Of a stretch of DNA of 64,000 nucleotides, positions 38,205 through 46,962 are shown piece after piece. This DNA comes from Streptomyces sp. HPF1205 (lineage in GTDB: Bacteria; Actinomycetota; Actinomycetes; Streptomycetales; Streptomycetaceae). The notes under the pieces were generated by a model that was not told where the DNA came from, did no database searches, and saw only the letters and a list, made by a program, of their open reading frames with translations. Position 1 is the stretch's first letter, and every line of letters begins with the position of its first letter. Both the position numbers and the translations under genes were made by a program. The DNA lies in assembly GCF_020400825.1 (NCBI RefSeq), contig NZ_JAINVH010000020.1:62001-126000 (forward strand). The letters run 5' to 3'.

Positions 38205-38613
38205 GCCTCCAGCCTGCCGGGGGGCGATCCCGAAACGCCATGGGGTGCGCGCACCGGCCCGGGGTGGGGTTATCCCCAGGGGTTGTCCGCGGGGGGTTGT
38301 CCGCGGGCCGTCCGGGCAGGCGGCGGTCACGCGGGCCTCGGGGCAGGCGGTCCTCGGGCCACGCGGTCCTGAGGACAGGCAGTCCTCGGGGCGGGCAGTC
38401 CTCCGGTCACACAATCCTCACGTCACGGAATCCTCAGGTCACGGAACCGGCCGGGCGCGAGGCCCGTCAGGCCAGGGCCTAGACTCCCTCCGTACAAACC
38501 GGCCGAAGATCCACCCCCGTCGCCGGACACACCGGTACCGCGGCGCCGGCCGGCCGCCGGGCGGATCACCGGCCACCACCACTGACTCACCAAGGGAACG
38601 AGGAGCGACGCAC
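38205..38613. other. Intergenic region upstream of the second nuo operon
   Basis: A 409-base gene-free stretch. It contains seven tandem 16-bp repeats (38331-38442). Beyond them a TAGACT hexamer at 38480-38485 is a plausible -10 for nuoA2, about 130 bases before its start; I see no convincing -35. It also contains the divergent promoter of kinase 2. Open frames here are broken by the 16-base repeat phase and have no ribosome site. Confidence 0.5.
38331..38442. repeat. Seven tandem degenerate 16-bp repeats upstream of nuoA2
   Basis: Units start at 38331, 38347, 38363, 38379, 38395, 38411 and 38427, each exactly 16 bases, with a conserved core TCCTC (for example GCGGTCCTCGGGCCAC, GCAGTCCTCCGGTCAC, GGAATCCTCAGGTCAC). 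Later copies become less GC-rich. Non-coding, 170 bases ahead of the operon start. Confidence 0.85.
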
Positions 38614-38982
38614 GTGGACTACTTCCACGGCTACTCGGTCGTCGGCCTGGTCGCGGTCGTCGGCGTGCTCTTCGTGGCGGTCGCCTTCGCGGCCGGGCGG
38701 CTGCTGCGGCCGGTCGTGCCGACCCGCGAGAAGATGCTCACGTACGAGTGCGGGGTCGACCCCGTCGGCGAGGGCTGGGCGCACACCCAGATCCGCTACT
38801 ACCTGTACTCGTTCCTCTACGTGATCTTCGCCGTGGACGCGATCTTCCTCTTCCCCTGGGCGACCGTCTTCGCCGCGCCCGGCTTCGGCGGCGCCACGCT
38901 CGCGGAGATGTTCGTCTTCCTCGGCTTCCTCGGGGTCGGCCTGCTCTACGCCTGGAAGAAGGGCGTGCTGGAATGGACGTGA
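38614..38982 (+). CDS. nuoA2: NuoA2, second complex I operon
   Basis: A 122-residue NuoA paralogue with three hydrophobic helices and the conserved loop EKMLTYECGVDPVGEGWAHTQIRYYLY, whose cysteine lies near the quinone channel. GTG 38614 follows GAGGAG at 38599-38604. First gene of a ten-gene operon. It overlaps nuoB2 by 10 bases. Confidence 0.93.
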   Translation: MDYFHGYSVVGLVAVVGVLFVAVAFAAGRLLRPVVPTREKMLTYECGVDPVGEGWAHTQIRYYLYSFLYVIFAVDAIFLFPWATVFAAPGFGGATLAEMFVFLGFLGVGLLYAWKKGVLEWT

Positions 38983-39737
38983 ACCCGGCGGGCGAGCGGG
39001 CCGGCGGCACGTCGCCGGTGCCGCCGGAGGTGGCCGCGCCGGCCGAGGGCGGCCGGGCCGCGCCTGCCGCTCAGCCGCTGCCGGAGCCACGCCGCCTGGG
39101 GCCGCTGGCCCGCCTCGCGCCCGAGCCGATGAAGGTGGTCCTCAACTGGGGCCGCCGCTACAGCCTGTGGGTCTTCAACTTCGGCCTGGCCTGCTGCGCG
39201 ATCGAGTTCATCGCCGCGTCCATGGCCACGCACGACTTCATCCGGCTCGGCGTGATCCCCTTCGCGCCCGGCCCGCGCCAGGCCGACCTGATGGTCGTTT
39301 CCGGCACGGTCACCGACAAGATGGCCCCCGCGGTCAAGCGGCTGTACGAGCAGATGCCCGAACCGAAGTACGTCATCTCCTTCGGCGCCTGCTCCAACTG
39401 CGGCGGCCCGTACTGGGACTCCTACTCCGTCACCAAGGGCGTCGACCAGATCATTCCGGTGGACGTCTACGTGCCCGGCTGCCCGCCCCGCCCCGAGGCG
39501 CTGCTCCAGGGCATCCTCAAGCTCCAGGAGAAGATCGCCCGCGAGTCGCTGGGGGAGCGGTACGGGGGCGTGGCGGCGACGGGTGGACCGGGTGCGGCGG
39601 GCGGTGGCGCCGAGGGCGGTACGCGGCCGGGTGCCGCGGCGCTGACCAGCGGCCTGGTGACGCCGCCCGGTTTGGCCGGCGGGCGCGAGGCCGGCGGGCG
39701 GAGAGCGGCCGGCGGGCCGGAGGACGGCGGGCGGTGA
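38973..39737 (+). CDS. nuoB2: NuoB2, N2-cluster subunit of the second operon
   Basis: A 254-residue NuoB paralogue. All four N2 ligands are kept (Cys74-Cys75, Cys140, Cys170), so it should hold a working cluster. Compared with NuoB1 it has a ~50-residue Pro/Ala/Gly-rich N-terminal extension and a ~65-residue Gly/Ala-rich C-terminal tail (AATGGPGAAGGGAEGG). ATG 38973 lies inside nuoA2. It overlaps nuoC2 by 4 bases. Confidence 0.93.
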   Translation: MDVNPAGERAGGTSPVPPEVAAPAEGGRAAPAAQPLPEPRRLGPLARLAPEPMKVVLNWGRRYSLWVFNFGLACCAIEFIAASMATHDFIRLGVIPFAPGPRQADLMVVSGTVTDKMAPAVKRLYEQMPEPKYVISFGACSNCGGPYWDSYSVTKGVDQIIPVDVYVPGCPPRPEALLQGILKLQEKIARESLGERYGGVAATGGPGAAGGGAEGGTRPGAAALTSGLVTPPGLAGGREAGGRRAAGGPEDGGR

Positions 39738-40708
39738 CGGTGGACGCATTCGACCGGCTGCCGGAGGGCGCCGAGGAGGTGTTCGGCGCGGGCGCCACGG
39801 GTGAGGCCGCGTACGGCCTGCTCACCGTGGACGTGCCCGCCGCCTCGTGGACGGCGGCCCTGGAGACCGCCCGCGACGCGCTGGGCTGCACGTTCTTCGA
39901 CTGGCTGAGCGCCGTGGACGAGCCCGGGACGGGGCTGCGGGTGTGCGCCTACGTGGTGGCGCTCGGCGGCATGGCCGGCCCGCGCGGCGCGGCCGGCTCC
40001 GTACGCGGGCTCCTGCTGCGTACCACCGTCCCGTACGACGACCCCGCCCTGCCCACCGCCACGGGCGTCTACCCCGGGGCGGCCTGGCACGAGCGCGAGA
40101 CGCACGAGATGTTCGGGGTGGACTTCCCCGGGCACCCGCACCTGGCGCCGCTGCTGCTGCCCGAGGAGTTCGAGGGGCATCCGCTGCGGAAGGACTTCGT
40201 GCTGGCCGCGCGGGTCGCCAAGGCGTGGCCCGGCGCCAAGGAGCCGGGCGAACCGCACGAGGGCGGGGCCAAGCGGCGCCAGATGCTGCCGCCGGGCGTG
40301 CCCGACCCGAACGAGTGGGGCCCGCAGAAGGGCCAGCTCCCGCCGGCCCCGGCCCGCGCCGCCCGCACCCCGCGCGCGGCCGCGGCCCCCGGCGAACGTC
40401 CCGCCGCCCGGCGTACCCGCAGCGCGAGCCAGGGCTCGGCCAGCCAGCAGGCGGCGAAGGCGTCCCCGGATGCCCCCGCTTCCCCCACCCCGCCCGCCGC
40501 ACCCCGCAAGCGTGTCTCGGACGCCCCCTGGCAGCAGCCGCCTGCGGGCGGCGAGGAACGCGGCAGGGCTGGGAGGCCGAGGCCCGACGGTCCGGAGCGG
40601 CCCGACGGTGCGGAGGGGCCCGAGGGGCCTGAGGGGCCCGAGGGGTCTGAGGGGCCCGGGGGGTCTGAGGGGCCTGAGGGTCCCGAGCGGACGGAAGGAG
40701 GCGACTGA
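39734..40708 (+). CDS. nuoC2: NuoC2 with long repetitive tail
   Basis: A 324-residue NuoC paralogue. The conserved 30-kDa domain fills residues 1-165 (YPGAAWHERETHEMFGVDFPG, EFEGHPLRKDF). The rest is low-complexity: an Ala/Pro/Arg region and then, from about residue 287, collagen-like Gly-x-x triplets (GPEGPEGPEGSEGPGGSEGP) encoded by nine-base repeats. GTG 39734 overlaps the nuoB2 stop. No NuoD is fused to it, and the next gene is nuoH2, so NuoD is missing from this operon. Confidence 0.9.
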   Translation: MTVDAFDRLPEGAEEVFGAGATGEAAYGLLTVDVPAASWTAALETARDALGCTFFDWLSAVDEPGTGLRVCAYVVALGGMAGPRGAAGSVRGLLLRTTVPYDDPALPTATGVYPGAAWHERETHEMFGVDFPGHPHLAPLLLPEEFEGHPLRKDFVLAARVAKAWPGAKEPGEPHEGGAKRRQMLPPGVPDPNEWGPQKGQLPPAPARAARTPRAAAAPGERPAARRTRSASQGSASQQAAKASPDAPASPTPPAAPRKRVSDAPWQQPPAGGEERGRAGRPRPDGPERPDGAEGPEGPEGPEGSEGPGGSEGPEGPERTEGGD

Positions 40709-40711
40709 AAC

Positions 40712-41674
40712 GTGAGCGACACCCTTGGCGTCCTGCTGCGCCTGGTCGCCGTCCTCGCCGTCTTCCTGGTCTTCCCGCTGCTGGTCGGCCAGACCGAGCA
40801 CAAGGTCATGGCGCACATGCAGGGCCGCCTCGGCCCGATGTACGCCGGCGGCTTCCACGGCTGGGCCCAACTGGTCGCGGACGGCGTGAAGTTCGCGCAG
40901 AAGGAGGACGTGGTCCCGGCGGAGGCGGACCGCCGGATCTTCCAGCTCGCGCCGGCCGTGGCCCTGCTGCCGTACCTGCTCGTCCTGATCGCCGTCCCGG
41001 TCGGCCCGCACGGCTTCGTCGGGCAGGACCTGGACGCCGGGCTGTTCTTCGTGCTGGCCGTCATGGGCGTCGGCGTCCTCGGCTCACTGATGGCCGGGTG
41101 GGCGTCGGCCAACAAGTTCTCGCTGCTCGGCGGCCTGCGCACGGCCGCGCAGCTCATGGCCTACGAGTTGCCGATGCTGCTGGCCGCGGCCTCCGTCGCC
41201 ATGGCGGCGGGCACCTTGTCGCTGCCGGGGATCGTCAGCGCCTACCACTGGTGGTGGACGCCCTGGCAGCTCGTCGGCGGTGTCGTCTTCTTCACCGCGG
41301 GGCTCGCGGAGCTCCAGCGCCCCCCGTTCGACATGCCGGTCGCCGACTCCGAGATCATCTTCGGCGCCTACACCGAGTACACCGGGCTGCGCTTCGCGCT
41401 GTTCCTGCTCGCCGAGTACGCGGGCATCGTCGTCCTGTGCGGGCTGACCACGGTCCTCTACCTCGGCGGCTGGCACGGCCCGTGGGCGGGCGGCGTCGGC
41501 TGGCTGTGGACGCTGGTCAAGACAGCCCTGCTGGCCTTCGTCGTCATCTGGCTGCGGGTCACCTACCCGCGGCTGCGCGAGGACCAGCTGCAAAAGCTCG
41601 CCTGGACCGTGCTCATCCCGCTCGCCCTCGCCCAGATCGCCCTGACCGGCGTCGTGAAGGTGGTGACCTCCTAG
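40712..41674 (+). CDS. nuoH2: NuoH2, second complex I operon
   Basis: A 320-residue NuoH paralogue, shorter than NuoH1 because it lacks the C-terminal tail. Eight hydrophobic segments; conserved LVGQTEHKVMAHMQGRLGPMYAGGFHGWAQ and LQRPPFDMPVADSEIIFGAYTEYTGLRFALF, which replaces the longer acidic loop of NuoH1. GTG 40712 is three bases after the nuoC2 stop, with GGAGG upstream. Confidence 0.94.
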   Translation: MSDTLGVLLRLVAVLAVFLVFPLLVGQTEHKVMAHMQGRLGPMYAGGFHGWAQLVADGVKFAQKEDVVPAEADRRIFQLAPAVALLPYLLVLIAVPVGPHGFVGQDLDAGLFFVLAVMGVGVLGSLMAGWASANKFSLLGGLRTAAQLMAYELPMLLAAASVAMAAGTLSLPGIVSAYHWWWTPWQLVGGVVFFTAGLAELQRPPFDMPVADSEIIFGAYTEYTGLRFALFLLAEYAGIVVLCGLTTVLYLGGWHGPWAGGVGWLWTLVKTALLAFVVIWLRVTYPRLREDQLQKLAWTVLIPLALAQIALTGVVKVVTS

Positions 41675-41676
41675 CC

Positions 41677-42234
41677 ATGCCCCCCATCCCCGGATCCGGC
41701 CTCGCCAAGGGACTGGCCGTCACCCTGCGGACCATGACCAAGCGCTCGGTCACCGCCCGGTACCCCGACGCGCAGCCCGAACTGCCGCCGCGCTCGCGCG
41801 GCGTGATCGCCCTGTTCGAGGAGAACTGCACGGTCTGCATGCTCTGCGCCCGCGAGTGCCCCGACTGGTGCATCTACATCGACTCGCACAAGGAGACCGT
41901 CCCGCCCGCCGCGCCGGGCGGGCGCGAGCGCAGCCGCAACGTCCTCGACCGGTTCGCCATCGACTTCGCCCTGTGCATGTACTGCGGCATCTGCATCGAG
42001 GTGTGCCCGTTCGACGCCCTCTTCTGGTCCCCGGAGTTCGAGTACGCCGAGACCGACATCCTCGACCTCACCCACGAGCGCGACAAGCTGCGCGAGTGGA
42101 TGTGGACGGTGCCCGCCCCGCCGGCCCTGGACCCGGCGGCCGAGGAACCCAAGGAACTCGCCGCCGCCCGCAAGGCAGCGGAAAGGGCCGCGGCGGCGAA
42201 CCGGGCGGCCGGACCGGGGGAGGACGGGACGTGA
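41677..42234 (+). CDS. nuoI2: NuoI2, two-cluster ferredoxin-like subunit
   Basis: A 185-residue NuoI paralogue with both [4Fe-4S] motifs intact: CTVCMLCARECP and CMYCGICIEVCP. In a complex without NuoE/F/G these clusters would be the natural entry point for electrons, for example from reduced ferredoxin. C-terminal 40 residues are Ala/Glu-rich. ATG 41677 is two bases after the nuoH2 stop; the end overlaps nuoJ2 by 4 bases. Confidence 0.94.
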   Translation: MPPIPGSGLAKGLAVTLRTMTKRSVTARYPDAQPELPPRSRGVIALFEENCTVCMLCARECPDWCIYIDSHKETVPPAAPGGRERSRNVLDRFAIDFALCMYCGICIEVCPFDALFWSPEFEYAETDILDLTHERDKLREWMWTVPAPPALDPAAEEPKELAAARKAAERAAAANRAAGPGEDGT

Positions 42235-42911
42235 ACACCGCCGCCGCCCACCATCCCGGCTTCCTCTCGCCGACCGGCGTCGAGATCACCTTCGTCCTCG
42301 TCGGCCTCGCAACTCTGGGCGCGGCCGTCCTGACCGTCACCACCCGCCAACTGGTGCACGCCGCCCTGTGGCTGGTCGTCGCCCTCGGCGGCCTGGCCGT
42401 CGAGTACCTCCTGCTCACCGCCGAGTTCATCGCCTGGGTGCAGGTGCTCATCTATGTGGGATCCGTCGTCGTCCTCCTCCTGTTCGGGCTGATGCTGACC
42501 AAGGCGCCCATCGGCCCCTCCCCGGACGCCGACTCCGGCAACCGGTGGGTGGCCCTCGGCGTGGCCGTCGCCGCCGCGGCCACCCTGGTCTGGGTGGTCG
42601 TGGACGCCTTCCGCTCCACCTGGATCAACCTCCACGGTGCCGTCCAGGGCTCCTCCCGGGCCACCGGCGTGAGCCTCTTCCGGCACTGGGTCCTGCCCTT
42701 CGAGGCCCTGTCCGTCCTGCTGCTGGCCGCCCTGGTCGGGGCGATCGTGCTCTCCCGCCGCGACACCCCCCGCCCCGGCCCCGGCACAGGCCCCGGCCCC
42801 GTCACAGGCCCCGGCCCCGGCCCCGTCACAGGCACCGGTCCGGGCACCGGCTCCGTCACAGGCGGCACCCCTCGTAACAGCGCCGGCACCGGCACCGGCA
42901 AGGAGAAGTGA
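42231..42911 (+). CDS. nuoJ2: NuoJ2 with Pro/Gly/Thr repeat tail
   Basis: A 226-residue NuoJ paralogue with five helices (VQVLIYVGSVVVLLLFGLML is the conserved helix 3). From about residue 180 it ends in a Gly-Pro-Thr repeat (GPGTGPGPVTGPGPGPVTGT) encoded by a GGCCCCGTCACA-type DNA repeat. GTG 42231 overlaps the nuoI2 stop. Confidence 0.92.
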   Translation: MNTAAAHHPGFLSPTGVEITFVLVGLATLGAAVLTVTTRQLVHAALWLVVALGGLAVEYLLLTAEFIAWVQVLIYVGSVVVLLLFGLMLTKAPIGPSPDADSGNRWVALGVAVAAAATLVWVVVDAFRSTWINLHGAVQGSSRATGVSLFRHWVLPFEALSVLLLAALVGAIVLSRRDTPRPGPGTGPGPVTGPGPGPVTGTGPGTGSVTGGTPRNSAGTGTGKEK

Positions 42912-43288
42912 TGCACCTCGCCTATCCCGCCGTCCTCGCCTCCCTCCTCTTCTGCGTCGGCGTCTACGGGGTCCTCGCCCGCCGCAACGCGATCCTCGTC
43001 CTGATGTCCGTCGAGCTGATGCTCAACGCCGTCAACCTCAACCTGGTCGCGTTCGACGTGTGGCTGCGCGACACCCTGCACGCCGGCCAGGCGCTCACCC
43101 TGTTCACCATCACCATCGCCGCCGCCGAGATCGGGCTCGGGCTGGCGATCGTCCTGCTCGTGTACCGCGACCGCGGAAGTTCCGACATCGACCGCCTCAC
43201 CGCCCTCGCCGAACCCGGGCCGCGCTCCCGGGCCCCGCACGACCGGGCGACGGCGGCCGACGACGAGAAGGCAGAGGCCACCGCGTGA
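42911..43288 (+). CDS. nuoK2: NuoK2, second complex I operon
   Basis: A 125-residue NuoK paralogue. The two functional glutamates are kept at Glu35 (LMSVELMLNAVNL) and Glu73 (AAAEIGLGLAI), so proton pumping is expected. A ~35-residue hydrophilic tail is added to the usual length. ATG 42911 overlaps the nuoJ2 stop and has AAGGAGAAG upstream; an in-frame GTG three bases earlier is possible. Confidence 0.93.
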   Translation: MHLAYPAVLASLLFCVGVYGVLARRNAILVLMSVELMLNAVNLNLVAFDVWLRDTLHAGQALTLFTITIAAAEIGLGLAIVLLVYRDRGSSDIDRLTALAEPGPRSRAPHDRATAADDEKAEATA

Positions 43289-45390
43289 CCCTGATCGCCC
43301 TTGCCGCGCTCGTACCCCTCCTTCCCTTTCTCGGCGCGGCCGCCGGCCTGCTGCTCGGCCGGACCGCGCCCGCGTTCGTCCGTCCGGTGGCCGTCCTGCC
43401 GACGGCCACCGCCTTCGTGCTCGCCGCGATCGTCGCCGCGCGCCAGGGCACGGGCGCACCCACGGACGCCGCGCACCGGCTGGCCACCACCGGCTCGCTG
43501 CCCGTCGACCTCGCCCTGCACCTGGACGGCTTCTCCGTCCTGATCGCCCTGCTGGTCGGCTTCGTCGCCACCTGCGTCCAGGTCTATTCGCTCTCCTATC
43601 TGCGCGACGACCCGCGCTACCCGTCCTACGCCGCCCTGATCTCCCTCTTCACCGCCGCGATGCTCCTGGTCGTCTACACCGGCGACCTGATGGTGCTGCT
43701 CGTCGGCTGGGAGATCATGGGCATCTGCTCCTACTTCCTGGTCGGCCACTACTGGGAGACCGAGACGGCCCGCTCCGCCTCCCTCAAGGCCTTCCTGGTC
43801 ACCAAACTCGGTGACGTCCCCTTTCTGATCGGCGTGTTCGCGCTCGCCGTCGACGCGGGCACCTTCCGCATCAACGGCATCCTGGCGGCCGTGGGCCACG
43901 GGCAGCTCCACCATCCGACCGTGACCGCGCTGCTGCTGCTCGCCGGGGTCGCGGGCAAGTCGGCGCAGTTCCCGCTGCACACCTGGCTGCCCGACGCGAT
44001 GGCCGGCCCCACCCCGGTGTCCGCGCTGATCCACGCCGCGACGATGGTGGCCGCCGGCATCTACCTGGTGGCCAGGCTGCTGCCGGTCTTCACCGCCTCC
44101 GCCGCCGCCCTCGCCGTCCTCGCCGCGATGGCCGCCGTCACCATGATCGGCTCGGCGCTGGCCGCCCTCGCGCAGGACGACATCAAGCGGGTGCTCGCGT
44201 ACTCCACCATCGGCCAGCTCGGCTACATGGCCGGGGCGCTGGCCGTCGGCAACCGTGACGCCGCCGTCTTCCACCTCCTTTCGCACGGCGCCTTCAAGGC
44301 GCTGCTCTTCCTCTCCGCCGGCGCCCTCATCCAGACCGCCGGCACCAACTCGCTGGCCGCCATGTCCCGCATGGACGACCTTCCCCGGCGGGCGCCCGAC
44401 GCCCGCTGGACCATGGCCATCGGGCTGATCGCCCTGGCCGCACTGCCCCCCTTCTCCGGCTTCTTCTCCAAGGAGTCCGTGCTGCGCGCCGCCGAGCACG
44501 CCGCCGGCGGCGACGCGGCCCACGTGCCGTCCGCGGTCGGCTGGACCGTCCTCCTCGCGGGCCTGCTCACCGCGCTGCTCACGGCCGCATACGCCACCCG
44601 CCTCTTCCTCCTCGCCGGTTCTCCCGCCACGGCCCGGCCGGCGGAGGAAGAACCCGCCCGCGGGCCCGAGCCCACCGCCGCACCCGGGCCCGAGCCCGAG
44701 GCCGCACTCGGGGGCGAGCCCGAGCCGGTCCCCGGGGCCGGGCCCGGTGCCGGGGTCGCGGCTCGCCCCGGCGTGCCCGTACTCATGACCGTCGTGCTGT
44801 GGGTCCTCGCCGTCCCGACCATCGCCTTCGGCGCGCTGACCTACCGCAAGCTGCCCGACTGGTTCGACGCCGTATCCCTCGGTCCGTCCCTCACCACCTC
44901 CGTTCTGGCCACGGCGCTCGCGCTCGCGGGCGTGCTCATTACCTTCCTGTCCTGGCGGGCCACCGGCGCCGCCCGCCGGGCCGCGCCCTTCGGGGCCGTC
45001 GTCGCGGTAGCGCCCGACGCCGAGCCCGAACTCGTCGAGGCCGAGGCGATCGCCACGCACGAGCAGGTCTACGGGGACATCGGCGCCGCCGACGATCCCG
45101 GCGATCCCGGACGGCTGCTGCTCGGCCCGCTGCACCGGCACGCCGCGCACGGCTTCCACCTCGACGCCGTCTACACCGCGCTGTTCGTCCGTCCCGTGCT
45201 CGCCGCCGCGAGTCTGGTCCGCTTCCTGGACCGCGACGTCGTCGAGACCTACGTCAAGGGCGCGGCGGGCACTCCCGGGCTGCTCGGCGCCGCCGTCCGC
45301 AGGGCCCAGACCGGCAACGTCCAGACCTACCTCGGCGCGCTGCTGGCCGGTGCTGTCGTCCTCGCCGTCCTCGTCGCCGTCGGAGCGTGA
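43285..45390 (+). CDS. nuoL2: NuoL2, antiporter-like subunit
   Basis: A 701-residue NuoL paralogue with 15-16 helices and the pump signature GKSAQFPLHTWLPDAMAGPTPVSALIHAATM. An insert of about 50 residues near 445-495 is Pro/Glu/Gly/Ala-rich (PGPEPEAALGGEPEPVPG) and lies between membrane helices. GTG 43285 overlaps the nuoK2 stop. NuoM2 starts six bases after the end. Confidence 0.94.
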   Translation: MTLIALAALVPLLPFLGAAAGLLLGRTAPAFVRPVAVLPTATAFVLAAIVAARQGTGAPTDAAHRLATTGSLPVDLALHLDGFSVLIALLVGFVATCVQVYSLSYLRDDPRYPSYAALISLFTAAMLLVVYTGDLMVLLVGWEIMGICSYFLVGHYWETETARSASLKAFLVTKLGDVPFLIGVFALAVDAGTFRINGILAAVGHGQLHHPTVTALLLLAGVAGKSAQFPLHTWLPDAMAGPTPVSALIHAATMVAAGIYLVARLLPVFTASAAALAVLAAMAAVTMIGSALAALAQDDIKRVLAYSTIGQLGYMAGALAVGNRDAAVFHLLSHGAFKALLFLSAGALIQTAGTNSLAAMSRMDDLPRRAPDARWTMAIGLIALAALPPFSGFFSKESVLRAAEHAAGGDAAHVPSAVGWTVLLAGLLTALLTAAYATRLFLLAGSPATARPAEEEPARGPEPTAAPGPEPEAALGGEPEPVPGAGPGAGVAARPGVPVLMTVVLWVLAVPTIAFGALTYRKLPDWFDAVSLGPSLTTSVLATALALAGVLITFLSWRATGAARRAAPFGAVVAVAPDAEPELVEAEAIATHEQVYGDIGAADDPGDPGRLLLGPLHRHAAHGFHLDAVYTALFVRPVLAAASLVRFLDRDVVETYVKGAAGTPGLLGAAVRRAQTGNVQTYLGALLAGAVVLAVLVAVGA

Positions 45391-45396
45391 GATCCC

Positions 45397-46962
45397 GTGA
45401 ACGACACCGCCCTCCAGTACGTCCTCGCGGCGGTCCTCGTCCTGCCGCTGCTCGGCGCGGTCGGCGCCCTGCTCCCGCCCCCGCCGGGTCTCAAGGGCCG
45501 CGACCCCGACCAGGCCGTACTGCGCCACGGCGTCACCGTCACCGGTGCCGTCCTGGTCCTGACGATCGTCCTCGCGGCCGGCTTCGACAACGACCATCCG
45601 GCGAGGATGCAGGCCACCACGAACCTGAGCTGGATCCCCGCACTGCGTATCCGCCTCCACCTCGGCATCGACGGCATCTCTCTCCCCCTTGTCGTCCTGA
45701 CCGCGCTGCTGACCTTCCTGTGCGCGGTCCACTCGTATGTCAGGAAGCCCGAGGGCGGCAGCCCCAAGGCGTTCGTCGCGCTGCTCCTGCTGCTGGAATC
45801 GGGCACGCTCGCCACTTTCGCCGTGCTCGACCTGATGCTGTTCTTCCTGGCCTTCGAGACGGTCCTCGTCCCGATGTACTTCCTCATCGCCCGCTGGGGC
45901 GGCGGGGACCGGGAACGCTCGGCCCTGCGGTTCATCGTCTACACCCTCCTCGGCTCCGTGATCATGCTGCTCGGCCTGCTTCTCGTCGGCGTGAAAGCGG
46001 GCACGTTCGACATGGTGGCACTCGCCACTGACAATGGGTCATCACTCGGTCACTCCACGCAGCTCATCGCGGTTCTGGCGATCGGGATCGGGCTGGCCGT
46101 GAAGGTCCCGATGTGGCCCCTGCACAGCTGGCTGCCGGACGCCCACACCGCCGCGCCGACCACCGGATCGGTGCTGCTGGCCGGGGTCCTGCTGAAGATG
46201 GGCACGTACGGCCTCGTCCGGATCGTGCTGCCGATCGCCCCGAGCGGCATGCACACCTTCGCCCCGTACCTCGGCGCGTTCGCCGTCGTCGGGATCGTCT
46301 ACGGCTCGCTCGCCTGCCTGTGGCTGGCCCGGCCGGGCAACGGCGGCGACCTGAAGCGGCTCATCGCGTACTCGTCCGTGGGCCACATGGGCTTCGTCCT
46401 GCTCGGCATCGCGACACTGACCAGGACCGGCGTCAACGGGGCGCTGTTCGCGAACATCGCGCACGGCCTCATCACCGGCCTGCTCTTCTTCCTCGTCGGC
46501 GCGGTCAAGGAACGGTACGGCTCCACCGACCTCGACCTGCTGGCCGGCCGCACCGGCGCGGCGGTCTACGGCCGTACCCCGCGGCTGGGCGGCCTGTTCG
46601 CGTTCGGGGCGGTCGCCTCGCTCGGGCTGCCGGGACTCGCCGGGTTCTGGGGCGAGATGCTCGCCATGTTCGGCGCCTTCAAACCGGCCCCGGACCTCAG
46701 CCGTCCCACCTACCTCACCTTCACCGCCGTCGCCGCGTTCGGGACCCTGCTGACCGCCGCGTACCTGCTGACGGTGGTACGCCGGGTGTGCATGGGCGAC
46801 CGCGAGACCGCGCATTCCCCGGCCGTGCTCGCCGACGTGCGCGGCCACGAGTTCGTCGAGTGGACCCCGCTGGCCGTCCTGACCGTCGTAGCCGGTCTGT
46901 GGCCCGCCGTCCTGCTCGGCCTCACCGAGCCCGCCGTACGCGCCCTGCTCGGAGGCCGCTGA
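45397..46962 (+). CDS. nuoM2: NuoM2, antiporter-like subunit
   Basis: A 521-residue NuoM paralogue, about 14 helices. The channel glutamate helix is LMLFFLAFETVLVPMYFLIARWGGG and the lysine motif is GLAVKVPMWPLHSWLPDAHTAAPT. GTG start. Its stop overlaps the ATG of nuoN2 by one base. Confidence 0.95.
   Translation: MNDTALQYVLAAVLVLPLLGAVGALLPPPPGLKGRDPDQAVLRHGVTVTGAVLVLTIVLAAGFDNDHPARMQATTNLSWIPALRIRLHLGIDGISLPLVVLTALLTFLCAVHSYVRKPEGGSPKAFVALLLLLESGTLATFAVLDLMLFFLAFETVLVPMYFLIARWGGGDRERSALRFIVYTLLGSVIMLLGLLLVGVKAGTFDMVALATDNGSSLGHSTQLIAVLAIGIGLAVKVPMWPLHSWLPDAHTAAPTTGSVLLAGVLLKMGTYGLVRIVLPIAPSGMHTFAPYLGAFAVVGIVYGSLACLWLARPGNGGDLKRLIAYSSVGHMGFVLLGIATLTRTGVNGALFANIAHGLITGLLFFLVGAVKERYGSTDLDLLAGRTGAAVYGRTPRLGGLFAFGAVASLGLPGLAGFWGEMLAMFGAFKPAPDLSRPTYLTFTAVAAFGTLLTAAYLLTVVRRVCMGDRETAHSPAVLADVRGHEFVEWTPLAVLTVVAGLWPAVLLGLTEPAVRALLGGR

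Noticed and set aside
38331..38442. Tandem repeats as a possible CRISPR array
   Set aside because: Units are 16 bases, directly adjacent and degenerate, with no unique spacers and no cas genes nearby.
40591..40690. G-quadruplex element formed by GAGGGG repeats in nuoC2
   Set aside because: Runs of four Gs are frequent, but they follow from the Gly-Pro-Glu codon repeat in coding DNA and there is no sign of a regulatory role.
39734..40708. A hidden NuoD fused to NuoC2, as in the E. coli NuoCD fusion
   Set aside because: After the NuoC domain there is only low-complexity sequence; none of the NuoD motifs (such as HPSTHG) is present.
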